From positions 60,325-124,324 of the forward strand of contig JAHDXL010000009.1 in the NCBI GenBank assembly GCA_023382935.1: a stretch of 64,000 bases of DNA. The letters are read 5' to 3'. Below, one piece after another: positions 54,852-63,972 of the stretch. The translations under genes and the position numbers were made by a program. Within the stretch, counting starts at the first letter, position 1. The number at the start of each line of letters is the position of its first letter. The notes beneath the pieces are model-generated. The model worked only from the letters and a program-made list of their open reading frames with translations. It was not told where the DNA came from and did not search any database. This stretch comes from Phycisphaerales bacterium. GTDB taxonomy: Bacteria; Planctomycetota; Phycisphaerae; Phycisphaerales; UBA1924.

Positions 54852-55862
54852 TCAGGCCAGGCCGCAGAGGCGGTAGAGGATGCGCGCGCCGACGTTGGCG
54901 TCCCACTCGGGCTCTTCGGGCGAACCGGGGGCGACCTCGACCAGGTCAAAGCCCACGACGGTGCGGCCCGAGTCCTTGAGCATCGCCAGCAGCAGGCTGG
55001 CCTGGGCAAATGACAGCCCGCCGGGAACCGGGGTGCCGGTGTGGGGGCACAGAGCCGGGTCGAGACCGTCGATGTCGAAGGTGACGTAGACGTGCCGCGG
55101 AAGGGCGTCGATGGCGCGCTGCCAGATCGAGCGCAGCATTTCGCCCTGGGCCAGACCGTCGGCAATGTCCTCCCAGTAGATCGCGTGTACGCGGGCGCCG
55201 GCCTCGTCAGCGGCGACACGCTCCTCTTCGCAGTAGTCTCGAATGCCCACCTGCACGATGCGGGTCACCTCCGGCACGCGGGCGAGCACGTTGTGCATGA
55301 TCGAGGCATGCGAATAGGTGAATCCCTCGAAGGCCTGGCGCAGGTCCATGTGGGCGTCGAACTGGAGAATGCCGAGTTCCCCGTAACGTGCGGCGCAGGC
55401 CTCGATGGCGCCCAGCGAGAGGGCGTGTTCGCCGCCGATCACGCCGGGCACTTTCCGTTCGGAAAGCACCTGCTCGGTGTGTGCTCGCACAAAGGCGTTG
55501 ACGTGTTCACAGGCGTTGGCGATTCGTGCGAGCGTATCGGCGTCGTTGGCCGACGAGCCGCCGCGGTCGATGATGGCCTGCGTGAGCAGGCGGGTCTGGT
55601 CAGACAGGGCGGCGATGGGCGCGGGGTGCTCGGCCATCCAGATGCCGCGCTCGTAGATGCGCCCGAAGCGATGGTCGTAGAGATCGACCTGCATCGAGGC
55701 GGCGCGGATGGCCTCGGGCCCGTGGGCCGTGCCGGGGCGATACGAGGTGGTCGCGTCGAAGGGCACGCCCAGCAGGATCACGCGGGAATCCTCGCGCGTG
55801 CAGGGAAGCCCGAAGATGCCCGCGTCGGGTGCGGCGGCGGCGTTGGGATTGAAGGTGGTCAT
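54852..55862 (-). CDS. agmatinase/arginase-family ureohydrolase
   Basis: This 336-aa enzyme starts at 55862 (MTTFNPNAAAAPDAG); the extra upstream frame is intergenic. The binuclear manganese ligands are present: His146 (IGGEHALS), Asp169, His171 and Asp173 (LQFDAHMDLR), and the pair of Asp in 'VTFDIDGLDP'. 'SHASIMHNVLARV' and 'PGGLSFAQASLLLAML' are typical of agmatinase-like members (SpeB). The reaction would be hydrolysis of agmatine to putrescine and urea, or a related guanidino substrate such as formiminoglutamate (HutG activity). The hut genes 5 kb away make the last worth considering, but 'THxD'-type agmatinase features dominate. Confidence 0.88.
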   Translation of the reverse strand: MTTFNPNAAAAPDAGIFGLPCTREDSRVILLGVPFDATTSYRPGTAHGPEAIRAASMQVDLYDHRFGRIYERGIWMAEHPAPIAALSDQTRLLTQAIIDRGGSSANDADTLARIANACEHVNAFVRAHTEQVLSERKVPGVIGGEHALSLGAIEACAARYGELGILQFDAHMDLRQAFEGFTYSHASIMHNVLARVPEVTRIVQVGIRDYCEEERVAADEAGARVHAIYWEDIADGLAQGEMLRSIWQRAIDALPRHVYVTFDIDGLDPALCPHTGTPVPGGLSFAQASLLLAMLKDSGRTVVGFDLVEVAPGSPEEPEWDANVGARILYRLCGLA

Positions 55863-55927
55863 GGTTGGGAGTGTACGGGGGCAGCGAGCGACTGCGTGGC
55901 GGAAAGCCGACAGGTACACTCCACAGG

Positions 55928-56809
55928 ATGTCCGAGCGCTGCTCCGCCCGTCCACTTCTGTTCTCGCTGGTCGCATGCACGCTGGTGGTGGCGGCGATGT
56001 GGCTGGTGCGCGCTCGCGCCCGGGTGGAGTGGTACGCGGCCTTCCATCGGTGGATGAGTGAGCAGGGTGTGCCCGACGGGGTTCGAAACCTCGACTCGAT
56101 CGTGATGATGCTCATGGCAGGGGCCGGCGCCTGGGCGGTGGTGCTCGCGATGGGCACGCGCAGAACAACGGGGTCTTTCCTCTCGGATCTGGGCATGGCT
56201 GGCGGGCGAGCGTGGGCGTGGCGCGGACTGGGCACAGGAGTGTTGATCGGGTTGCCAATGCTGGTTCTGGCCCTGCTCTTCGGCCGGGGTTTCGCGAGCG
56301 AATCGGAGTGGGGGTGGTCGAGCGTGCACGGGTTGGTGGTCGCTCCGATGGTCGAGGAGGTTGTGTACCGCGGCGTACTGGTGATCGCCGTGTGGCGCGT
56401 CGCGGGGACCGGTTTCTGGACGACAGCCGTGTCAGCCGGACTCGTGTTCGGCGCCGGGCACGTGACTTGGACGGTGGACGGCTGGTCGAGCGGGTGGACG
56501 AACGCGCTGCCGACGGGTGCGGGCGGGGTATGGTTTGCGTGGCTGGCGCGGCGATGGGGCGAGCATTGGGGTGGGGCGCTGCGGGCCAATATCTGGGTAC
56601 CGATGAGTCTGCACGCGATGATGAACCTGGCGTGGCTGGTCATGGCGGCCGATTACGGCGCGGTTGGCACCGTGTGGCCCAACCTGGCGCGTGGCGCAAC
56701 TATCGCCTTCGGCGTTATCTGGACGCTGCGGGCGACAACCGGACAGGATCCGGCTGCGGAACCACAAGGAACACCAGGATGCGCATCGAAGGAAGGAGAT
56801 GCCAGATGA
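55928..56809 (+). CDS. CPBP-family (CAAX-like) intramembrane protease
   Basis: This 293-aa membrane protein starts at ATG 55928. It has about eight hydrophobic segments, and the CPBP motifs are intact: Glu143-Glu144-x3-Arg148 in APMVEEVVYRG, the FxxxH-like His178 in LVFGAGHVT, and the last His in 'MSLHAMMNLAW'. CPBP (Abi/CaaX protease-like) members act as intramembrane metalloproteases, and many have roles in maturation of small peptides or membrane proteins. Substrate unknown. It is divergent from the agmatinase-family gene (65-bp gap) and followed by a good hairpin. Confidence 0.88.
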   Translation: MSERCSARPLLFSLVACTLVVAAMWLVRARARVEWYAAFHRWMSEQGVPDGVRNLDSIVMMLMAGAGAWAVVLAMGTRRTTGSFLSDLGMAGGRAWAWRGLGTGVLIGLPMLVLALLFGRGFASESEWGWSSVHGLVVAPMVEEVVYRGVLVIAVWRVAGTGFWTTAVSAGLVFGAGHVTWTVDGWSSGWTNALPTGAGGVWFAWLARRWGEHWGGALRANIWVPMSLHAMMNLAWLVMAADYGAVGTVWPNLARGATIAFGVIWTLRATTGQDPAAEPQGTPGCASKEGDAR

Positions 56810-56813
56810 AGCA

Positions 56814-56838
56814 GACCGCGGATGAGTGATTCGCGGTC
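56814..56838 (+). terminator. hairpin after the CPBP gene
   Basis: A perfect 7-bp stem GACCGCG / CGCGGTC with an 11-base loop starts five bases after the CPBP stop. The bases after it are only mildly T-rich (TCTGTTCCTTCCC). It lies between two convergent genes. Confidence 0.45.
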
Positions 56839-56912
56839 GGTGTGAGGGTGTCTGTTCCTTCCCGCGCCCCCCGGTGCCCCCGGTGGCGTATTCATATCTT
56901 CGCGGTGCGGCC

Positions 56913-58010
56913 TCAGCGCGGAAGGCGATCGTTCAGGGGCGGAAGTTCGGGCAGTTTGGCGCCCGGGAGCGTCTGGTACCAGAAGGCCGTCGAGGCGATG
57001 TCGTCGGTGAGCGGCTGGTACTTCATCGTCTCGTACCAGCCGAGGGCCTGGATGGTGACGCGCAAGTCGCGGTCGAAGCGCACGGGGTCGGCGATGTGCC
57101 AGCGATACAGCCCGTGGGCAGGCACGCGGGGGCCCCATTTCTTCTTGTGCCCCTCTTCAAACTGGCAGTAGCCCAGGAACGGCGTCGAGTAGGTGCGCGG
57201 AGGGAGCATCGGGTCGTCGTGGTCCATCACGAATCCCCACGCGCCGCCGAAGTAGTCTTCGGTGCCAGTGCCGCAGATGGTGGGAGAGTCGGGCGCATCG
57301 CCGTCGATGAAGAACTTGACCTCGCCCTCGCCCCACCAGCAGGAACTGAGTTGATTCCAGACGAGATAGGTGCCGACGTAGTGGCCCCTGCCCGTCGCCC
57401 TGTCGAGTATGACGTGCTCGGGGTTGTCGCGCGTGGTCATGCTGCGGTTCCAGGCGACGTGCAGGTAGCCGGCGTCATCGGGCACGTCCTGCTCGGCGTA
57501 GGTGATCTGGTAGAAGAAGTCGGGGATGGTCGTCGGCCCGTCGTTTCGCACGGTGATGCGGATGCGCTTGCGGAAGGGCATGGGCCAGTAGGAGTTCTGC
57601 CCGCCCATGGGGTTGACGGCGATGGGAAGCGAGTTGACCAGGGCCTTGCCGTTGACGCCGTTGGCGAAGAAGTCACCCAGCGGGCATCGGATGGAGGGGT
57701 TGGGCTGGTCGTCGTAGAAGACTTCCAGAGCGATGTGCCGGTGCACGCCCTGGAGGACGGTGCACCAGATGTGCTGCACGACGCCGGGGCCGGCGATGTC
57801 GGCCAGTGTGAGCGTCTGTCCGGGCTCGAAGTTCTTCAGGCAGGGGCGCACTTTCCATCCCCTGCCCAGTTCGCTGGCCGCCGGCGTGCAGTGGGGGTCG
57901 GCGCCGACCTCGGCCTGGGCGCCTCCGCCCTTGAGTCCCTGCGGATTCTCGGCACAGATTGAACGGGTGCGGGCGCTGGTGACGCGGGTGATGGTGTCAA
58001 GGTGGAACAT
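56913..58010 (-). CDS. DUF2961 / glycoside hydrolase family 172 protein
   Basis: The start at 58010 (MFHLDTITRVTSARTRSICAEN) follows AGGAGG. This 365-aa protein carries the DUF2961 core: 'DIAGPGVVQHIWCTV', 'LEVFYDDQPNPSIRCPLGDFFANG', 'PMPFRKRIRITVRNDG', 'GRGHYVGTYLVWNQLSSCWWGEGEVKFFIDGD', 'GTGTEDYFGGAWGF' and 'YRWHIADPVRFDRDLRVTIQALGW'. DUF2961 is now GH172, with members acting on difructose dianhydrides and on alpha-D-arabinofuranosides. The catalytic Glu residues of the family are probably those in 'GTEDYFGG' and 'WWGEGEVKF'. There is no signal peptide, so the protein is cytoplasmic. It is 66 bp downstream of glgB on the same strand. Confidence 0.88.
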   Translation of the reverse strand: MFHLDTITRVTSARTRSICAENPQGLKGGGAQAEVGADPHCTPAASELGRGWKVRPCLKNFEPGQTLTLADIAGPGVVQHIWCTVLQGVHRHIALEVFYDDQPNPSIRCPLGDFFANGVNGKALVNSLPIAVNPMGGQNSYWPMPFRKRIRITVRNDGPTTIPDFFYQITYAEQDVPDDAGYLHVAWNRSMTTRDNPEHVILDRATGRGHYVGTYLVWNQLSSCWWGEGEVKFFIDGDAPDSPTICGTGTEDYFGGAWGFVMDHDDPMLPPRTYSTPFLGYCQFEEGHKKKWGPRVPAHGLYRWHIADPVRFDRDLRVTIQALGWYETMKYQPLTDDIASTAFWYQTLPGAKLPELPPLNDRLPR

Positions 58011-58076
58011 GAAAGCCTCCTGAGGGAACGTAACTTTAGGGGGCAGACACGGCGAAGAGGCCGATGGCACGAAGAG

Positions 58077-59978
58077 TCATTCGATCTCCGCGGCCGTGGC
58101 GACGGGATCGTGACGCAGCAGGACGGCCGCCAGTGGCGGCAGCACGAGGCTGGCCGAGTGCGGCTGGTCGTGCAGTTCGATCGGCTGCGTGCGGACGAAG
58201 CCCAGGTTGCCGGCGCCCGAGCCGCCGAACTCGAGCGCGTCGGTGTTGAGAATCTCCCGCCACACGCCGTGCCATGGCACGCCGACGGAAAACTGCAGAC
58301 GCGGCACGGGCGTGTAGTTGAAGATGCAGACCACCTCGGAGCCGACGTCTGCGCCTCGGCGCATGAAGGCCGCAACGGAGAGATCGGCCTCGTCGGGCAG
58401 GAGGTAGACGAAGCCTTCGGGATCATGGTCGAGTTCGTGCAGGGCCGGTTCCTCGCGGTACAGACGGTTGAGTTGCCGGACAAGGCGCTGAAGCCCCGCG
58501 TGCTCGGGTCGATCGAGGAGTTCCCAGTCGAGCGCGGAGTCGTGGTCCCACTCGCGGCGCTGTCCGAACTCGCCGCCCATGAAGAGCAGTTTCTTGCCCG
58601 GCTGGGTCCACTGGTTGGCCAGCAGCAGGCGCAGGTTGGCGCGCTTCTGCCAGTCGTCACCCGGCATCTTGCCCAGGAGCGAGTTCTTGCCGTGGACGAC
58701 TTCGTCGTGGCTGAGCGGGAGCGTGTAGTTCTCCGCGAACATGTACAGGCCGCGGAACGTCAAGTCGTGGTGGTGTGCCTTGCGATGGATCGGGTCGAGC
58801 GACAGGTAGCGCAGGGTGTCGTGCATCCAGCCCATGTCCCACTTGAAGCCGAAGCCCAGACCGTCCGTGTGCACCGGGCGCGACACGCCGGGCCAGGCCG
58901 TCGATTCTTCGGCGAAGGTCTGCACGCCGGGAAACGAGCGATACACCTCGGTGTTGAACTGCCGGAGAAAGGCAATCGCCTCGAGGTTCTCGCGCCCGCC
59001 CTGCGGGTTGGGGATCCACTCGCCGGGCTGACGAGAGTAGTCGAGATAGAGCATCGAAGCGACCGCATCGACCCGCAGCGCGTCGGCGTGGTACTTGTGC
59101 AGCCAGAAAAGTGCCGACGAGAGCAGGAACGAACGCACCTCGTTGCGGCCGTAGTTGAAGATGAGCGACTTCCAGTCGGGATGAAAGCCCTGTCGGGGGT
59201 CTGCGTGCTCGTAGAGATGGGTGCCGTCGAAGTAGCCCAGTCCGTGCTCGTCCGACGGGAAGTGACTGGGCACCCAATCGAGGATGACGCCGATGCCGGC
59301 CTGGTGCAGACGGTCGACCAGGTACATGAAGTCCTGCGGCGAGCCGAAACGTCCGGTGGGAGCGAAGTAGCCAGTGGTCTGGTAGCCCCACGAGCGGTAC
59401 AGCGGGTGCTCCATGACGGGAAGGAACTCGACGTGGGTGAAGCCGAGGTCGCGCACGTAGAGCGGCAGTGTTTCAGCGAGTTGGCGGTAGGACAGCGATT
59501 GCCCCTGCGCGGCGTGCCGCCACGAGCCAAGGTGAACTTCGTAAATCGAGACCGGCGAGATGTGGAGAGCCGCCTGGGCGCGATGGGCCATCCAAGCGGC
59601 GTCGTTCCAGTGGTAGTCAAGGCTGGCCACCACGGAGGCGGTGCCGGGCGGCATCTCGTGGGCAAAACCGAACGGATCGGCCTTGTCGGCGCGGTACATG
59701 TGGTAGCGTGACTCGACGTGGTACTTGTAGAGCGTGCCCTCGCCAAGGTCGGGGATGAATAGCGTCCACAGGCCCGAGGACGCGAGCGGCTGCATGGGAT
59801 GAACGCCGGGCACCCAGCCATTGAACGGGCCTACGACGGAGACACGCTCGGCGTTGGGGGCCCAGACGGCAAAGTGGACGCCGCGACGCTCTCCTCGCCG
59901 GATGATGTGTGCTCCCAGGCGTTCGTACAGACGGCTGTGGGTGCCCTCGTTGAAGAGGTGAAGGTCGAAAGCCGTCAT
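58077..59978 (-). CDS. glgB: 1,4-alpha-glucan branching enzyme
   Basis: The family-like start MTAFDLHLFNEGTHSRLYERLGAH is at 59978; in-frame starts at 60068 (ATG) and 60074 (TTG) would add a Pro-rich leader of about 30 residues. None has a clear ribosome-binding site. A CBM48 domain (about 30-110) precedes the GH13 barrel with the four conserved regions: 'DWVPSHF' (234-240), 'ALRVDAVASM' (nucleophile Asp304), 'TFAEESTAWPG' (acid Glu357/358), 'LPLSHDEVVHGK' (Asp425). At 633 aa it lacks the extra N-terminal domain of E. coli GlgB. It makes alpha-1,6 branches in glycogen. No glgA or glgC is adjacent. Confidence 0.95.
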   Translation of the reverse strand: MTAFDLHLFNEGTHSRLYERLGAHIIRRGERRGVHFAVWAPNAERVSVVGPFNGWVPGVHPMQPLASSGLWTLFIPDLGEGTLYKYHVESRYHMYRADKADPFGFAHEMPPGTASVVASLDYHWNDAAWMAHRAQAALHISPVSIYEVHLGSWRHAAQGQSLSYRQLAETLPLYVRDLGFTHVEFLPVMEHPLYRSWGYQTTGYFAPTGRFGSPQDFMYLVDRLHQAGIGVILDWVPSHFPSDEHGLGYFDGTHLYEHADPRQGFHPDWKSLIFNYGRNEVRSFLLSSALFWLHKYHADALRVDAVASMLYLDYSRQPGEWIPNPQGGRENLEAIAFLRQFNTEVYRSFPGVQTFAEESTAWPGVSRPVHTDGLGFGFKWDMGWMHDTLRYLSLDPIHRKAHHHDLTFRGLYMFAENYTLPLSHDEVVHGKNSLLGKMPGDDWQKRANLRLLLANQWTQPGKKLLFMGGEFGQRREWDHDSALDWELLDRPEHAGLQRLVRQLNRLYREEPALHELDHDPEGFVYLLPDEADLSVAAFMRRGADVGSEVVCIFNYTPVPRLQFSVGVPWHGVWREILNTDALEFGGSGAGNLGFVRTQPIELHDQPHSASLVLPPLAAVLLRHDPVATAAEIE

Positions 59979-60214
59979 TAGCGGGCCTGGTTTCGCGCCG
60001 CCCGGCGTATGGGTGGGCGGCTTGCTAGTCGGATCCTCAGGCTCGTGTGATAGTGGCCTCCCTGCCATGGACAATGGTTCGCGATGGCGCTCCGCGGTTC
60101 CAGTGTCGTCGAACAGCCGTGGAGGGCCGAGGCGCCTCTGGTGAAGGCTTCAGCCGTGGCAAGACCAAGACAGTTCGCTGCCATGGGCGCAACAGCCGCT
60201 ACCATCATCCCGGC
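59979..60214. other. 236-bp intergenic region between glgB and the tRNA
   Basis: The region separates the divergent glgB and tRNA genes. It holds TTCGCT (60175-60180) and TACCAT (60200-60205), a poor candidate promoter for the tRNA with a long spacer of 19 bp. No convincing ORF, repeat or terminator is seen. Confidence 0.4.
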
Positions 60215-60287
60215 GGCCCTGTAGCTCAGCGGTCAGAGCAGGCGACTCATAATCGCTCGGTCCCGGGTTCGAATCCCGGCGGGGCCA
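60215..60287 (+). tRNA. tRNA with CAU anticodon, most likely tRNA-Ile2
   Basis: A full cloverleaf of 73 bases is visible. The acceptor stem GGCCCTG pairs with CGGGGCC (one T:G wobble), with discriminator A60287. The D-stem GCTC/GAGC has an eight-base loop. The anticodon stem GGCGA/TCGCT encloses CTCATAA with anticodon CAT. The T-stem CCGGG/CCCGG has the TTCGAAT loop. There is no encoded CCA. The anticodon arm GCGACTCATAATCGCT is identical in pattern to E. coli ileX (tRNA-Ile2, lysidine at 34) and unlike elongator tRNA-Met, so it is probably the AUA decoder. Initiator tRNA is ruled out because the first acceptor pair is intact and the anticodon stem lacks the GGG/CCC triplet. Confidence 0.93.
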
Positions 60288-60365
60288 TTGACGATCGCAC
60301 CCGTTATGCCAGCGATGTCCGTCATAGGACGTTGCCGGTCGCCAACTCCCTGCCCGGCCCGTTGC

Positions 60366-62117
60366 TCAAGTGCCCATCGGCACGTCCACGTCGTGTTCGC
60401 GTGCGCAGCGGCGGGCAACTTCGTAGCCGGCGTCGGCGTGACGGAAGATCCCCATCATCGGATCGTTGTTCAGTACTCGCTCCAATCGCTCGCTCGCAGC
60501 CGTCGTTCCGTCGGCAACGATGACCTGCCCGGCGTGCTGGCTGAAGCCGATACCCACGCCTCCGCCGTGGTGGAAACTCACCCAACTGGCGCCCGACGCG
60601 ACGTTGACCATGGCGTTGAGCAGCGGCCAGTCGCTGACGGCGTCGGTTCCATCGCGCATCGACTCCGTCTCGCGATTGGGGCTGGCGACCGAGCCGCAGT
60701 CGAGGTGGTCGCGCCCGATGACGATGGGGGCCGACAGCGTGCCGTCGGCGACCATTCGATTGAAGAGCAGCCCCGCCTTGTCGCGTTCGCCCAGCCCGAA
60801 CCAGCAGATGCGAGCAGGCAGGCCCTGGAAGGCGAAGCGCGGGTGGCAGTGCTCGAAGTCGCCAGCAAGCAGGGCGTCGGGATTGCGGTGGCAACTGAGG
60901 ATCCACTTGTGGAGGCGTTCGTTGTAGCCGCCGCGTTCGCGCGGGAAGGCCTGGAGGATCGCCCGATCGGTCTTGTAGATGTCGACCGGATCTCCCGATA
61001 GCGCCACCCAGCGGAAAGGCCCGCGACCCACGCAGAACTGCGGGCGGATGTACGCAGGTACGAAGCCGCGGAAATCGAAGGCGCGCTCGAAACCGTGGTC
61101 GAAGGCCCGCTGGCGGATGTTGTTGCCGTAATCAAACGTGACGGCCCCGCGCGACTGCAACTCGACCATCGCACGCACGTGCCGCTCCATCGACGCGGTG
61201 CTCAACGCCACGTAGCGCTGCGGTTCGAAGCGGCGCACATGGACAGCCTCGGAGCAACTCAGTTCCACCGGCACGTATCCGTTGAGCGGATCATGCGCGC
61301 TGGTCTGGTCGGTCAGTACGTCTGGGGTGACGTTGCACTCGATGAGTCGCTCCAGCAGTTCGACCGCGTTGCAGTGCAGCCCGATGCTGCGGGGCTGGGC
61401 GAGACGCGCCATGTCGAGCGCACGGTCAATGGCTTCGTCTATGTCGTGAATCACCTCGTCGAGATAGTCGTCACGCTGCCGGCGCACCAGGCGCTCGTGG
61501 TCCACGTCGGCGATGAGACACACCCCGCCGTTGAGAGTGACCGACAGGGGCTGCGCGCCGCCCATGCCGCCGCACCCCGCTGTGACGACCAGCCGCCCCG
61601 CCAGGGAGCCGCCGAAGTGCTCGCGAGCACATTCTGCGAACGTTTCATACGTGCCCTGCAGAATGCCCTGCGTACCGATGTAGATCCACGAGCCGGCCGT
61701 CATCTGCCCGAACATCATCAGCCCGCGGGCGCACAGGTCATCGAAATGGTCCTGATTGGCCCAGTGGGGGACCAGGTTGCTGTTGGCGATGAGCACGCGT
61801 GGGGCGTCCTCGTGTGTGCGCACCACGCCGACGGGCTTGCCCGATTGCACGAGCAGCGTCTCGTTGGGTGCCATGCGCTTCAGCGTGGCGATGATCGCGT
61901 CGAAGGCCTCCCAAGAGCGAGCCGCCTGCCCGCGACCGCCGTAGACCACCAGTTCGTCGGGATTCTCGGCCACTTGTGGATCGAGGTTGTTCATCAGCAT
62001 GCGCATCGCAGCCTCGATCTGCCACGAACTGCACGTGCGGTGAGAACCGCGCGGAGCGCGCACCGGGCGCGGTCCTCGCGGCGCGACAGGCGGGGCCTCG
62101 ACTGCGGTCGCTGACAT
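60366..62117 (-). CDS. hutU: urocanate hydratase
   Basis: The second enzyme of histidine degradation, it converts urocanate to imidazolone propionate using NAD+ as electrophile. The start at 62117 ([10 protein letters not shown]) is chosen because GGAGATGG precedes it. The 583-aa protein carries '[37 protein letters not shown]', '[17 protein letters not shown]', the NAD-binding '[22 protein letters not shown]', and '[30 protein letters not shown]'. The Cys of '[15 protein letters not shown]' is the conserved one. Length is 20-25 residues over normal, at the N-terminus. It follows hutH on the same strand by 190 bp. Confidence 0.96.
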   Translation of the reverse strand: MSATAVEAPPVAPRGPRPVRAPRGSHRTCSSWQIEAAMRMLMNNLDPQVAENPDELVVYGGRGQAARSWEAFDAIIATLKRMAPNETLLVQSGKPVGVVRTHEDAPRVLIANSNLVPHWANQDHFDDLCARGLMMFGQMTAGSWIYIGTQGILQGTYETFAECAREHFGGSLAGRLVVTAGCGGMGGAQPLSVTLNGGVCLIADVDHERLVRRQRDDYLDEVIHDIDEAIDRALDMARLAQPRSIGLHCNAVELLERLIECNVTPDVLTDQTSAHDPLNGYVPVELSCSEAVHVRRFEPQRYVALSTASMERHVRAMVELQSRGAVTFDYGNNIRQRAFDHGFERAFDFRGFVPAYIRPQFCVGRGPFRWVALSGDPVDIYKTDRAILQAFPRERGGYNERLHKWILSCHRNPDALLAGDFEHCHPRFAFQGLPARICWFGLGERDKAGLLFNRMVADGTLSAPIVIGRDHLDCGSVASPNRETESMRDGTDAVSDWPLLNAMVNVASGASWVSFHHGGGVGIGFSQHAGQVIVADGTTAASERLERVLNNDPMMGIFRHADAGYEVARRCAREHDVDVPMGT

Positions 62118-62307
62118 GTGCCATCTCCTCTGGCCGTCCGCGCGTCCGGACCCGGACGCGGCGGGCGCACCGCCACCTGCATTGTTGTACGGCGCATCGG
62201 CACGCCGTACAAGCGACTCCAGCAGATTCGCCTGAATCGGCGGTGCCGAACTTCGGATGGCGAACTCGCAACCTTGCGGAAGGGGTGGCCGGTACGGGCG
62301 ACTCTCG
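62118..62307. other. 190-bp gap between hutH and hutU
   Basis: Both hut genes run leftward through this gap. I see no convincing hairpin or ORF in it and no clear promoter; hutU may be read through from hutH. Confidence 0.4.
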
Positions 62308-63858
62308 CTATGCGAATGCCCCGCGAGCAATCAGATTCTCAACTTCACGCAGGTCAGGAGCGGGGGGGCGGTCGTGATCGAGTGCTTCGACATGCTGTCG
62401 GATCAATCGGCGCGCCGCTTCCACACGTGCACCCGACTTCAGCGGCAAATGGGCCTCCAGACCCTGCGCCGCACAGAGAATCTCCGCCGCTACCACCGAA
62501 CGCATCAACTCCACCCCGCGCGACGCCTTGGCGACACAACGCGGACCAAACGAGTTGTAGTCCTCCATTTCCGCGCAGGTCGGCAGATTGGAAACCGAAG
62601 CAGGCGTACACAGCCCGATCAGTTCGTTGCATGCCGCTGCGGCCGCGTATTGCACGACCATGTACCCCGAGTGCAACCCGGGTCTGGGGCTGAGGAAGGG
62701 TCTGAGGCCGCTCTCCGGATCGAACACCGAGAGCATGTGAAACAGGCGACGCTCGGAGATACCCGAAACATGGCAGGCACACAGCGCCAGCGTGTCCATC
62801 GGCAGTGCGATCGGCATCCCGTGGAAGTTGCCAGCCGAAACGATGTCCGCGACCCCGTTCTCCACGAAGACCAGCGGGTTGTCGCTCACCGCTCCCAACT
62901 CGGTCTCGATGGCGCCGCGCACCTGTTGCGCCAAGTCCCATACGCTGCCGAGAACCCCGGGTGAACACCGGAACGAGTAGGGGTCTTGCACGCGCGGATC
63001 ATTCTCGGCGTGCGAGTGGACGATCTCGCTGCCGGCCAGCAGTTCACGCAGCCGGGCCGCAACCACCCGGCCGCCCTCGTGCCCCCGCACCTCGAAGACA
63101 CGTGGATCAAGGAAGCGATGCGAGACACGGCAGGCATCCATCGACATGGCATCGGCGAGCAACGCGGCGCTGAACACGCGCTCGAAGTCGTCATACACCA
63201 GCGCCGCGCGGCCGCACATTAGGTGCGTCCCGTTGATCAGGGCCAGACCCTCCTTGGCCTGGAGTTCGATGGGCCGCAGGCCCTGCTGGGCCATTACTTC
63301 GCTGGAGCGCCGCTCGGCGCCATTCACTCGCACCGGACCCTCGCCGATCAATGCCAAGGCCACATGCGAAAGAGGGGCCAGGTCACCCGACGCCCCGACA
63401 GAGCCGATCTCGGGCACGACGGGCACGATGCCGGCATTGAGAAAGGCCAAGATGAGTTCAACGAGTTGCGGCCTCACCCCCGAGATTCCTCGCGCCAATG
63501 AGCCCGCCAGCGTCAGCATCATCGCTCGCACGACTTCGTCCGGCAGGGCGCTGCCGATTCCAGAGGCGTGCGAGCGGACCAGGTTGCGCTGCAATTCGCC
63601 GAGCACCTGATCGTCGACGTGCGTGCGGCTGAGCGAGCCAAAGCCGGTGTTCACGCCGTAGTAAGCCTGCCCGCCGGAGACGAGTTCGAGCAGGGCGCGC
63701 CGGGAGTGTGCAAGGCGAGCCGCGGTCTGTGGAGCGAGTTCGACGCGCCTTCCGTGCCGCGCCACGGCAACCACCTCGTCGATGGTAAGCGGCTGCCCGC
63801 GAAGGATCAGCGATTCATGATGAGCCTCGGGGGGCGACGTTTGGGTTGTCTTGGTCAT
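62308..63858 (-). CDS. hutH: histidine ammonia-lyase
   Basis: The first enzyme of histidine degradation, it removes ammonia to make urocanate. [19 protein letters not shown] (63858) is chosen over an in-frame ATG at 63930. The MIO prosthetic group forms from Ala156-Ser157-Gly158 in '[23 protein letters not shown]'. Also present are the catalytic '[11 protein letters not shown]' Tyr (68) and '[13 protein letters not shown]', plus the late 'QPLMFxE'-type region read here as '[20 protein letters not shown]'. Those residues agree with HutH rather than phenylalanine ammonia-lyase. Length 516 aa is normal. No hutI or hutG is seen within the window. Confidence 0.95.
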   Translation of the reverse strand: MTKTTQTSPPEAHHESLILRGQPLTIDEVVAVARHGRRVELAPQTAARLAHSRRALLELVSGGQAYYGVNTGFGSLSRTHVDDQVLGELQRNLVRSHASGIGSALPDEVVRAMMLTLAGSLARGISGVRPQLVELILAFLNAGIVPVVPEIGSVGASGDLAPLSHVALALIGEGPVRVNGAERRSSEVMAQQGLRPIELQAKEGLALINGTHLMCGRAALVYDDFERVFSAALLADAMSMDACRVSHRFLDPRVFEVRGHEGGRVVAARLRELLAGSEIVHSHAENDPRVQDPYSFRCSPGVLGSVWDLAQQVRGAIETELGAVSDNPLVFVENGVADIVSAGNFHGMPIALPMDTLALCACHVSGISERRLFHMLSVFDPESGLRPFLSPRPGLHSGYMVVQYAAAAACNELIGLCTPASVSNLPTCAEMEDYNSFGPRCVAKASRGVELMRSVVAAEILCAAQGLEAHLPLKSGARVEAARRLIRQHVEALDHDRPPAPDLREVENLIARGAFA

Positions 63859-63939
63859 GGGAAAGGGATCGTCGCGTGCGGAGTGGGCAACGGCAAGGGC
63901 AAGTCTCGTGCTAAGGGAGACGAAAGACACCTCATAACG

Positions 63940-63972
63940 TCCTATAATATATAGTCTGGAAGCGTGCCAATG
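63940..63972 (-). promoter_or_regulatory. AT-rich candidate promoter upstream of hutH
   Basis: An island of AT (CTATAATATATAG, 63942-63954) stands out in the GC-rich window, 85 bp upstream of the hutH start. On the minus strand it gives TATTAT (63949-63944) with TTGGCA (63970-63965) upstream, but the spacer is 15 bp, shorter than ideal. The near-palindrome could also bind a regulator such as HutC. Suggestive only. Confidence 0.35.

Noticed and set aside
56826..57962. 378-codon plus-strand ORF over the DUF2961 gene
   Set aside because: The minus-strand frame has the full GH172/DUF2961 signature. The plus-strand frame is its shadow.
58002..59711. 569-codon plus-strand ORF over glgB
   Set aside because: It is antisense to glgB, which carries all GH13 motifs.
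60215..60287. Initiator tRNA-fMet
   Set aside because: The first acceptor base pair is intact (G-C) and the anticodon stem lacks the three G-C pairs of initiator tRNA.
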